Virus record (IMG/VR): IMGVR_UViG_3300030098_007100
Coordinates: 1 to 40,521 of that record
Source of the DNA: a virus
Reading direction: 5' to 3' (one strand)
DNA: 40,521 nt
Each line of letters opens with the position of its first letter. Positions within the stretch are counted from its first letter, which is position 1. Both the position numbers and the translations under genes were made by a program. Below are positions 35,060-40,521 of the stretch, one piece after another. The notes under the pieces were generated by a model that saw only the letters and a list, made by a program, of their open reading frames with translations, ran no database searches and was not told the origin of the DNA.

Positions 35060-35808
35060 AATTAAAAATAATATCATTGTTTATGATTTCGCTAATGATG
35101 TCCACATGCTCACTTAGTATTAATTCTACACCCATAGGCTACAACTATAATACAGAAAGGACTGTAAAATATTTACCAAGAGATTCATTTCTACACATTT
35201 TAGCAAAAGAGTATTATGAATACTGCTACACAACCGATGAAAAGGAAGAGTGTGTTATTATTAATAGCGGTGGAGCATCGAGCGGATCCGCATTCGTAGT
35301 CTATAATACTGTAAATGGAAGCTTAGTTATAACAGCAGATCATGTCTGTAGGCCATCAAGCCCCAGAACAAAACAAAAATTAATTTTAACAACACTAACT
35401 GGAGAGGAATTTGAAGCAAAAATAGTAAAAAGAGACAGTTTAAGGCAAAATGATATATGCATGCTTTATGCAGAAAACTTAAAAAAACCTCCCGTAAAAT
35501 TAGCCCTCAATAAACCACTTCCAGGCGCAAAGCTTTTTAATATTGCTGCCCCTGCAGGTATATTTAATGAAGGTATGGTGCCCATTTTGGAAGGTCGCTA
35601 TAATGGTGTTTCTTTTCATGGGTGTGCAATGTATTCTATTCCAGCTGCTGGTGGTTCATCAGGATCAATGGTGCTGAATAACAATTTTGAATTGGTTGGG
35701 ATAATTCACTCTTTACATATAAGATTTCCAACAGTAACATTAGGTCCACGATTTAAAGTTTTAAGTAAATTTATAAGAGAAGGTATAAAGAAGTACTCTG
35801 ATTTATAG
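35056..35808 (+). CDS. exported trypsin-like serine protease
   Basis: 250 residues. The N-terminus (MKLKIISLFMISLMMSTCSL) is an export signal. Cys18 might be lipidated, although the preceding residues MST are a poor lipobox. SGSAFVVY is the first strand of a chymotrypsin fold. Catalytic residues are His96 in ITADHVC, Asp133 in RQNDICMLY and Ser202 in AGGSSGSMV, in the correct order for S1-type peptidases. Cys57/Cys66 and Cys98/Cys135 may pair. No PDZ domain, so it is not a full DegP. Convergent with the minus-strand gene, overlapping it by 6 bp. Likely periplasmic; target unknown. Confidence 0.87.
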   Translation: MKLKIISLFMISLMMSTCSLSINSTPIGYNYNTERTVKYLPRDSFLHILAKEYYEYCYTTDEKEECVIINSGGASSGSAFVVYNTVNGSLVITADHVCRPSSPRTKQKLILTTLTGEEFEAKIVKRDSLRQNDICMLYAENLKKPPVKLALNKPLPGAKLFNIAAPAGIFNEGMVPILEGRYNGVSFHGCAMYSIPAAGGSSGSMVLNNNFELVGIIHSLHIRFPTVTLGPRFKVLSKFIREGIKKYSDL

Positions 35809-36129
35809 TTTCCATATAGTTGTACCAGATTTCTTTTGAACCTTTGTTAAGAACCTTTTAACATAAAGCATACGCATGATATTATCTTCATCGCACTCAT
35901 TTTGAATTTTCTCTTCTGTTAATCTCTTTATTCTGCTGCAATATTTGGCAACATGTTCACTAATATCGCTTTGTGTGGGAGAGTAAGTGCTAAGTTGTGA
36001 ATATATTGTATGTGCTTCTTTATCATCGACAAAAAAAGTAATAGTAATTCCTTTACTATTGTGAGGCGTACTTTTAGCTTGTATTGTTATTCTTCGTGGT
36101 TCACATATGTAATCATATGAATACTTCAC
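35803..36129 (-). CDS. hypothetical protein (108 aa)
   Basis: 108 residues, mixed charge. The N-terminal half looks like a beta sheet (RRITIQAK and GITITFFVDDKE) and the C-terminal half helical (LTEEKIQNECDEDNIMRML). I recognise no family. It ends inside the convergent protease gene by 6 bp and begins 1 bp after the GAPDH-like gene, so it is cotranscribed with that gene. No Shine-Dalgarno stronger than AGGGTG. Confidence 0.6.
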   Translation of the reverse strand: MKYSYDYICEPRRITIQAKSTPHNSKGITITFFVDDKEAHTIYSQLSTYSPTQSDISEHVAKYCSRIKRLTEEKIQNECDEDNIMRMLYVKRFLTKVQKKSGTTIWKL

Positions 36130-36130
36130 C

Positions 36131-37216
36131 CTAAATCTCCGAAAAAAGATGTTTGTTGAGTACTTTCATCTTTTCTTCATAGTCTTTACCATACAATCCA
36201 TATAAGGCTGCAGCAATACTACTTAATAAAGAGTTTCCGTCTTGAGGGGTAAAACAAAAGCCTGTTACTTTGGTTGTCCCACCCAAACTAGTTACCCCCA
36301 AAGAGGGTAGTGATATCACGGCCTGATTAAATATTCTTCCATAATATCCATGATCCCTACCAAAAGAAAATACTTTATTAGCTAGGTTTTTGTATGTTAG
36401 CGCAATAAATGGGTTTTCTCTAAACATATGCTCGACGCTTTGTTTATCATGATGTCCAGCTAATGTAACATTAAATCTAATTGTGTGCATATATTGTGAG
36501 TTGATCTTCATAGCACTTGAATAGATTGGTAAATTATAATACATTGTTTCTAAGACTCTCGATGCGTCTCTAGCATGATGAGTACCAAAAGTATTATCCG
36601 GATGGCCTCCAACCTGCGGGGAAGCAATGAAACTACCATTTTGACTAATATCATTCGCCCTTCTTATGCAAGTGAAATCAGAATCAATAATTGTATCTAA
36701 TTCTGGAGAAAGACTCTTTAATATACTGCATATATTATGAGTATTACAACTTACAACTTGTACAAAATTTGGTGTAGATCTAACTAAAGCAGAATCGTTA
36801 ATTCCATATGCATATGGCAGTCCAAAACCTTTTTCGCTTCCTTGTGCAATAAATATTCTTTTTCTTTTTCCACAACCAAAATTCTCTTCTTCTTTAACAA
36901 TAGGTAGATAATTTCTTTCTTTATTATCGTTTCCAGATGGAGTACAATCAATCACCACATTTGCAATACTAAGCGCCCTCTCAAAATTAAAATTTGGTTT
37001 ATGTCTGAGTTGTAAAAATTCATTCCACTTTTCTTGATCAACGGTTAATTTAGCTCCCCTATCACATAAGCTTTCCACTTTTGCATATTCATCTACTAAT
37101 GGTGTTCTTTTGTGAAAAAATACATTAATATTAAACTCATCTTTGAGATCCGCTAACAAACCAATTAATGGCTCACCAATTGTACCTGTACCAATTATTA
37201 AAACATTCTTTTTCAT
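36131..37216 (-). CDS. archaeal-type (class II) GAPDH-like dehydrogenase
   Basis: 361 residues, close to class II GAPDH (about 335-345). VLIIGTGTIGEPLIGLL (5-21) is the NAD(P) loop GxGxxG. QVVSCNTHNI (153-162) holds the catalytic Cys157, as in the archaeal VVSCNTTGL. CIRRANDI (183-190) matches the archaeal VRRAADP. TFGTHHARDASRVL (209-222) holds the His (213-214) of the archaeal HHGPDV, and SSAMKINSQYMHTIRFNV aligns with the conserved segment after it. No similarity to ordinary bacterial GapA was seen. The enzyme would oxidise glyceraldehyde-3-phosphate, usually with NADP; a changed substrate is possible because several surrounding residues differ. It overlaps the upstream small gene by 4 bp (ATGA). 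Confidence 0.75.
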   Translation of the reverse strand: MKKNVLIIGTGTIGEPLIGLLADLKDEFNINVFFHKRTPLVDEYAKVESLCDRGAKLTVDQEKWNEFLQLRHKPNFNFERALSIANVVIDCTPSGNDNKERNYLPIVKEEENFGCGKRKRIFIAQGSEKGFGLPYAYGINDSALVRSTPNFVQVVSCNTHNICSILKSLSPELDTIIDSDFTCIRRANDISQNGSFIASPQVGGHPDNTFGTHHARDASRVLETMYYNLPIYSSAMKINSQYMHTIRFNVTLAGHHDKQSVEHMFRENPFIALTYKNLANKVFSFGRDHGYYGRIFNQAVISLPSLGVTSLGGTTKVTGFCFTPQDGNSLLSSIAAALYGLYGKDYEEKMKVLNKHLFSEI

Positions 37217-37425
37217 AGTTTATAAATAACCCTCACTTCATTTGGAGAAATAAATTGTAATTTCTTGTTTTTATTTTTTACAGAAGACAGTGTTAAGTAT
37301 TGGTTTGTATTCCACGATAAATAATCTATATCTTCAACTAAAAATAAATTTGACTTGTATTTGACTGTACTTCCAATAAATAATTTATTGTTGTTCCGAT
37401 CCATTGCGAATCTTTTTGTTGTCAT
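37213..37425 (-). CDS. hypothetical small protein (70 aa)
   Basis: 70 residues from the ATG at 37425, chosen because CCGGAGGAGAAAAA lies immediately before it. The longer frame from 37452 adds nine residues with a worse ribosome site. The sequence TTKRFAMDRNNNKLFIGSTV, followed by KYKSNLFLVEDIDYL and QFISPNEVRVIY, looks like a small SH3-like or KOW-like beta barrel. Overlaps the gene upstream by 41 bp and the GAPDH-like gene downstream by 4 bp. Function unknown. Confidence 0.62.
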   Translation of the reverse strand: MTTKRFAMDRNNNKLFIGSTVKYKSNLFLVEDIDYLSWNTNQYLTLSSVKNKNKKLQFISPNEVRVIYKL

Positions 37426-37657
37426 TTTTTCTCCTCCGGTTATTATTATCACCTTTTTTGAATTTATTTTTAACCTTTTTAGTTTCTTCTTTTATAACTG
37501 GGGGATTCCATATTTTAACTCTATATGTATCTTTGCCACGTTTGACTTTTACAAGCTCATGATCACTCATGATATTATTTCTATAATCATCAGCTTGATT
37601 ATAGGTGTCAAATTGCGCAATTGTTTTCCATGTTTTAGTAGTTGTTTCTGTCGACAT
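37385..37657 (-). CDS. hypothetical basic small protein (90 aa)
   Basis: 90 residues. The first 55 residues form a compact domain (TIAQFDTYNQADDYRNNIM, then KVKRGKDTYRVKIW) resembling the small SPOR-like or DUF folds that end in a short strand. The C-terminal 35 residues are Lys/Arg/Asn-rich and disordered, so nucleic-acid binding is possible. Start ATG with AAAAGGAAATAAT upstream, just downstream of the tmRNA gene. No family recognised. Confidence 0.62.
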   Translation of the reverse strand: MSTETTTKTWKTIAQFDTYNQADDYRNNIMSDHELVKVKRGKDTYRVKIWNPPVIKEETKKVKNKFKKGDNNNRRRKNDNKKIRNGSEQQ

Positions 37658-37678
37658 ATTATTTCCTTTTTAATTTAG

Positions 37679-38058
37679 TGGAGGTGTCGGGAGTCGAACC
37701 CGAGTCCAAAAAGCATTAACATTGCCGTCGTTCACAAGAATAGACACTTAACCGCCCAAGTATCAGCCACCTGATCGAATCAGGGTATCCATTTACCAAT
37801 CTTAAGGTGTTGGCTACCAAAAAATATATAGTTTCCTATATAATCTAATTCCCGCTACGCGTACCACCAGTTTTTCTTAAAACTGGAAACGTTTAGTATT
37901 TCTTAAGAAAGTTACTAAAAACTTCCGATTAAGCAGCTAGTGCATAATCAAATTCAACATTATCGTTGGCATTTATAAAATTTAAGTATTTTTACTGTGC
38001 TACTTACACAGTCTTGCACGCCAATATCTCAACTCTCTGTCGAAACCGTTTCACCCCC
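37679..38058 (-). ncRNA. ssrA: tmRNA (transfer-messenger RNA), one-piece
   Basis: 380 nt. The 5' end GGGGGUGAAACGGUUUCGAC is the classical tmRNA start, and the 3' end has GGGUUCGACUCCCG (T arm) followed by ACACCUCCA. The acceptor stem pairs GGGGGUG with CACCUCC (one G-U). CCA is not encoded, the next bases being CTA. The resume codon is GCC at 37968-37970 and the tag reads ANDNVEFDYALAA then TAA. The middle has the paired blocks expected for pseudoknots. It rescues ribosomes stalled on broken mRNAs and marks the product for ClpXP-type degradation (ALAA end). It is a non-permuted gene, unlike two-piece alphaproteobacterial tmRNAs. Only gene content in the 451-bp gap. Confidence 0.95.
37929..37970 (-). 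other. tmRNA tag-peptide reading frame
   Basis: Thirteen codons from GCC to GCT then TAA give ANDNVEFDYALAA. It is preceded by TTTATAAAT, the A/U-rich resume context. It starts AND and ends YALAA like E. coli ANDENYALAA, with an insertion of VEFD in place of E. The terminal ALAA is the ClpX recognition signal. Confidence 0.93.
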
Positions 38059-38076
38059 ATGTCAAAGTACTGCATT

Positions 38077-38105
38077 ATTATATTATATATTACAACAATA
38101 TGCAA
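38077..38105 (-). promoter_or_regulatory. candidate sigma70 promoter of the tmRNA
   Basis: On the minus strand TTGCAT (38100-38105), a 17-base spacer, then TATAAT (38077-38082), a perfect -10 with a weak 3-of-6 -35. A start near 38070 leaves a leader of about 12 bases before the mature 5' end at 38058, to be removed by RNase P. A second TATAAT overlaps at 38082-38087. It sits right after the stop of the HTH gene. Confidence 0.5.
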
Positions 38106-38108
38106 TAA

Positions 38109-38471
38109 TTATTCATCGCTTTCTTCAAAAAAGTTTTCTGTATTATATTTTTTTAATAAATGTCTGAAATCATTAGGAAGTAAACCTAAAAATCTTGCCC
38201 CTTCTCTTTTAGATCTAGTGGTAGAAAGGGCCATTTTTAACATGGCATCTTGTACGATCTCTCTGGTGGAATGCCAAATAGGTATACCAAAACATTTTCC
38301 ACCAAATGGTTTTGTAGATAATTCCAGTTTGAGTGCGATGACATCTTCTAAGGAGAGTGAATTCAACATCAGTTCAAATTCTTCTGAGGATAATTGTTTT
38401 TTTCTTAAAACTTTAGATACGCTATAGTGAGCGTTTTTACCAGAAAGTCTTCTTTTCTTTTTCCAAGCCAT
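38109..38471 (-). CDS. small protein with Fis-type HTH
   Basis: 120 residues. Residues about 76-109 (AMLKMALSTTRSKREGARFL then GLLPNDFRHLLKKY) fit the C-terminal helix-turn-helix of Fis and NtrC-type regulators, 'AL..T.gNk..AAr.LGi....L..kLkkY'. The N-terminus is basic (MAWKKKRRLSGKNAHYS). The middle has KLELSTKPFGGKCFGIPIWH. It lacks ATPase or receiver domains, so it would be a stand-alone DNA-binding protein. It lies between an AT-rich spacer and the tmRNA. Shine-Dalgarno weak. Regulator is a reasonable but unproven reading. Confidence 0.62.
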   Translation of the reverse strand: MAWKKKRRLSGKNAHYSVSKVLRKKQLSSEEFELMLNSLSLEDVIALKLELSTKPFGGKCFGIPIWHSTREIVQDAMLKMALSTTRSKREGARFLGLLPNDFRHLLKKYNTENFFEESDE

Positions 38472-38567
38472 CTTAAATTTAATTATTGAATATGATATAA
38501 TATTTTTATAGTTAATTATAACTTACTAATAATATTAATAAATTAATTAATAAAAAATACTTATATA
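38472..38567. other. AT-only intergenic spacer
   Basis: 96 bp of almost pure A and T with several short TAATTAAT-type inverted repeats. It separates the acidic 256-residue protein from the HTH gene. TATAAT-like hexamers are present on the minus strand (for example within TTATAATTAAC) but no -35. Base composition alone makes such matches uninformative. A promoter for the HTH gene is likely somewhere here. Confidence 0.4.
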
Positions 38568-39338
38568 TTATATATCATATATTACTTCTTTTAAAGTATC
38601 ATCTCCAGCAGGATAATCAGGACTTTCTGGTTCCTCTCCAACATCACTAGTCATTTCATCTTCAAACATATCAAAGTACAATTTAAGATTAGTTAAGCCC
38701 CAATCTTTGAATGCAGCTGCGTCCTCTGGTACGATAAGTCCCTCGTATGAATTAACAATTTGAGTCTCTACATCGTTTAGAGCGGTCTCTGCTGCTTCGG
38801 CGCCTTGTCTAACATAAGGGTCGGAAGAGTCTAATTTTTCAAACGTTTTTCCTTCCTCCTCCTCTTCAGCCTTTGCTGCTTCAATATCTTGAGGTCTTGA
38901 GGGTAGAAATTTATCTGGATCTGGTTCGCTAGTCACATCATCCTGTTCAACACCTACTTTAAAATCTTGTTCTGCTAGTGCCATCTTTTCTCTATTAGGT
39001 GCATCTCTATTTGCATCGACCGGAGCTAACAGATTTTTAAAATTAACTAAGAAGTGGTATCTAAATGATTTTCTCTCTTCTTCACTAGAAGACAAATTAG
39101 TGTATGCATCTTCAATTTGAGTAATGATGCGTTTAAGAAGTGCATCTAATTTATTTATACCAGTATTTTTATGAACAACTTTATCAGCAACTGCAGTTTT
39201 CTTAGATACTTCAGAAATAAGGCCTCTAATAATTTTTCTCAATCTTTGCTCTTCTAAAAGCTGCGCATCTCTTTTATTTTTAACAATACGCATGCCTTCA
39301 CGGATTAATAATCTTAACTGTTGTTCTTGTGGGTTCAT
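38568..39338 (-). CDS. acidic phage protein (256 aa), unrecognised
   Basis: 256 residues. The first 60 are basic and helical (LRLLIREGMRIVKNKRDAQL); the middle (about 85-115) has ERKSFRYHFLVNFKNLLAP; then comes a long acidic stretch (DVTSEPDPDKFLPSR, AKAEEEEEG), and the end is acidic too (FEDEMTSDVGEEPESPDYPA). Basic head with long acidic helix-poor tail is reminiscent of scaffold or prohead-core proteins, but no family match is claimed. It overlaps the nucleotidyltransferase gene by 4 bp (ATGA). Confidence 0.65.
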   Translation of the reverse strand: MNPQEQQLRLLIREGMRIVKNKRDAQLLEEQRLRKIIRGLISEVSKKTAVADKVVHKNTGINKLDALLKRIITQIEDAYTNLSSSEEERKSFRYHFLVNFKNLLAPVDANRDAPNREKMALAEQDFKVGVEQDDVTSEPDPDKFLPSRPQDIEAAKAEEEEEGKTFEKLDSSDPYVRQGAEAAETALNDVETQIVNSYEGLIVPEDAAAFKDWGLTNLKLYFDMFEDEMTSDVGEEPESPDYPAGDDTLKEVIYDI

Positions 39339-40521
39339 TCTGTGACTCCTAATAGCTTATATAAATAGTCTTCAACCTCTCTAATTAACCCCTCTTGTTC
39401 ATCTGTTCTGCCACCACCTTCTACTGCTCCTGCTCCCATGGCAGATATTTCCTCTAAATCTTCTTTTTGCTCAATTGGGGTATCACTCATTTTATGCCAT
39501 ATATCAGATAGGAAGCTAGCATATGCATCCATATTTTTGATAGTGTCATCAACAACTTCAAATAATTCTTCCATAAAATATTTTATATAATATTTGGCAT
39601 ATGGATAAATGTATCTTTTGGAGGCCTTTACCATATCTTTTGGAGAAAAGCCTAAATAATTTCCTCTTCCTTCGACGCTCCATGCCCAGACAGCCCTTTT
39701 TTCAGAAGGATAAGTTTGAGCATTTCGATCACGCCCACCATATATCTTTTCTTCGTCTTGTAGCATTTCTCTAGGGCCTTGAATCCATCGTGCATTTTCC
39801 CTAGTTGCGTTGGCAAAAGCATTTTTATTCAAAATTTCTTTATAAGTTATATCCCCATCTGATAATTTTGTGTCTTTGATAACATTCCACAAATCATCTT
39901 TATGTAGTTTTTCTTCGATATCGTCAAATTCACTAGGTAATACTTCTTGATCTTTCCAATCGGGGAAGGAATTATTTAATGTATCCAACATTTTCTTAGC
40001 ATCTTGCTGTGATATAAATAAATCATAATATTTTTGTTTATATTCACTTTCATCAACAGCTTCTTGATATTGTTCATCAAATAAATTTTCTCTAGATTCT
40101 TTTTCTGAATAATCTTCACTGTATATCTCATTTAGTTCTTGCTTGGTGCCATAAGATTTATATGCTACTTCCGGAACATTAGCAATATTCGCTCCATACA
40201 TCGCAACTGGATCAACTTCATTTAATACTTCTTCAATTAACCCAAGAAAGATACCCAGAGGCAACTGGGAAACCTCCTGTAATTCTTCTTGCTCAGAGTT
40301 TAACTTTGATTTAATCATATCATATACAACAGGATCATAGAATCCCATAATGCTTTCAAATTTTTCAGGCTCTGCTGTTTGAAGCGCTTGTCTTATTGTC
40401 GTACCAGACATCTCACCAAGCTCTGGAATTTCAATTTCTATGTGAGGAGCAACAGCTATATAAGCATGATCTTTCACTCCTTTAAAATCTTCTTCATCCT
40501 CAAAAGCTCTAAAATATCTTG
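39335..40521 (-). CDS. nucleotidyltransferase-domain fusion protein (N-terminus outside window)
   Basis: The frame is open to the right window edge; the apparent GTG start at 40477 is not real, since in-frame coding (RYFRAFEDEEDFKGVKDHAY) continues above it. The visible start of the domain ends in IEIEIPELGEMSGTTIRQAL, the 'SGTxIR' motif that closes HIGH-type nucleotidyltransferases (cytidylyl/NMN adenylyltransferase class). The HIGH motif itself must lie off-window. Behind it are about 350 residues with no recognised domain, rich in Asp/Glu/Tyr, with EEDLEEISAMGAGAVEGGGRTDEQEGL near the end. A nucleotidyltransferase fused to a large tail in a phage suggests a virion-associated or cofactor role; unknown. 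Confidence 0.72.
   Translation of the reverse strand, partial: RYFRAFEDEEDFKGVKDHAYIAVAPHIEIEIPELGEMSGTTIRQALQTAEPEKFESIMGFYDPVVYDMIKSKLNSEQEELQEVSQLPLGIFLGLIEEVLNEVDPVAMYGANIANVPEVAYKSYGTKQELNEIYSEDYSEKESRENLFDEQYQEAVDESEYKQKYYDLFISQQDAKKMLDTLNNSFPDWKDQEVLPSEFDDIEEKLHKDDLWNVIKDTKLSDGDITYKEILNKNAFANATRENARWIQGPREMLQDEEKIYGGRDRNAQTYPSEKRAVWAWSVEGRGNYLGFSPKDMVKASKRYIYPYAKYYIKYFMEELFEVVDDTIKNMDAYASFLSDIWHKMSDTPIEQKEDLEEISAMGAGAVEGGGRTDEQEGLIREVEDYLYKLLGVTE

Noticed and set aside
37355-37678. 107-codon plus-strand hydrophobic frame
   Set aside because: It is opposite two well-formed small minus-strand genes with good ribosome sites and looks like a frame shadow.
1-40521. CRISPR array, insertion sequence or tRNA gene
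   Set aside because: No regularly spaced repeats, no transposase motifs or flanking inverted repeats, and no tRNA cloverleaf beyond the tmRNA ends were seen by eye; a tRNAscan and CRISPR search would settle it.

Overview
The window reads as part of a large, AT-rich, tailed-phage (myovirus) genome of the marine T4-like kind. The phage assignment rests on a gp6-like baseplate wedge protein, a gp25-like baseplate protein, several very large structural proteins, a gp55-like late sigma factor, and small proteins of the types that accompany gp55 in T4-like marine phages. The host is not identifiable. The only hint is a one-piece phage-borne tmRNA whose tag (ANDNVEFDYALAA) resembles the AND...YALAA tags of gammaproteobacteria. 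Nearly every gene is on the minus strand, packed with ATGA or near-zero overlaps.

Layout from high to low coordinates (the direction of most transcription): 38.1-40.5 kb holds a nucleotidyltransferase-domain protein cut by the window edge, an acidic protein and a small Fis-like HTH protein. 37.68-38.06 kb is the tmRNA with its own candidate promoter. 35.8-37.7 kb holds small proteins and an archaeal-type (class II) GAPDH-like dehydrogenase. 34.6-35.8 kb is the only plus-strand island: an exported small protein and an exported trypsin-like serine protease. 33.2-34.5 kb encodes a PIN-PhoH ATPase. A near-consensus sigma70 promoter at 33128-33156 then heads an unbroken minus-strand run to about 16 kb: a DoxX membrane protein, a small phage protein, a zincin metallopeptidase, a lysine-rich histone-H1-like protein, a Cas4/RecB-type Fe-S nuclease, and then a glycan factory.

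The glycan factory (16.0-30.6 kb, 16 genes) has two GT4, one GT2 and one GT8-like glycosyltransferase, RmlC/RmlB/RmlD, NeuA-like and NeuB-like nonulosonate enzymes, two Fe(II)/2OG dioxygenases (PhyH-like and TauD-like), a polysaccharide pyruvyl transferase, a DegT aminotransferase, WbqC, two methyltransferases, a HAD phosphatase and a DUF115-like Rossmann protein. Together they could make and decorate an unusual oligosaccharide. No RmlA and no NeuC-type enzyme is seen, so host precursors or genes outside the window would be needed.

From 15.9 kb down to the left edge lies the late-control and baseplate block: small conserved proteins, gp55, then a 1345-residue spike/hub candidate carrying two tandem alpha/beta-hydrolase-like domains plus a MepA-type peptidoglycan peptidase, a 331-residue structural protein, a 2484-residue protein, gp25 and gp6. 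A tandem 15-bp repeat, each copy holding an extended -10 box, sits directly upstream of this block.
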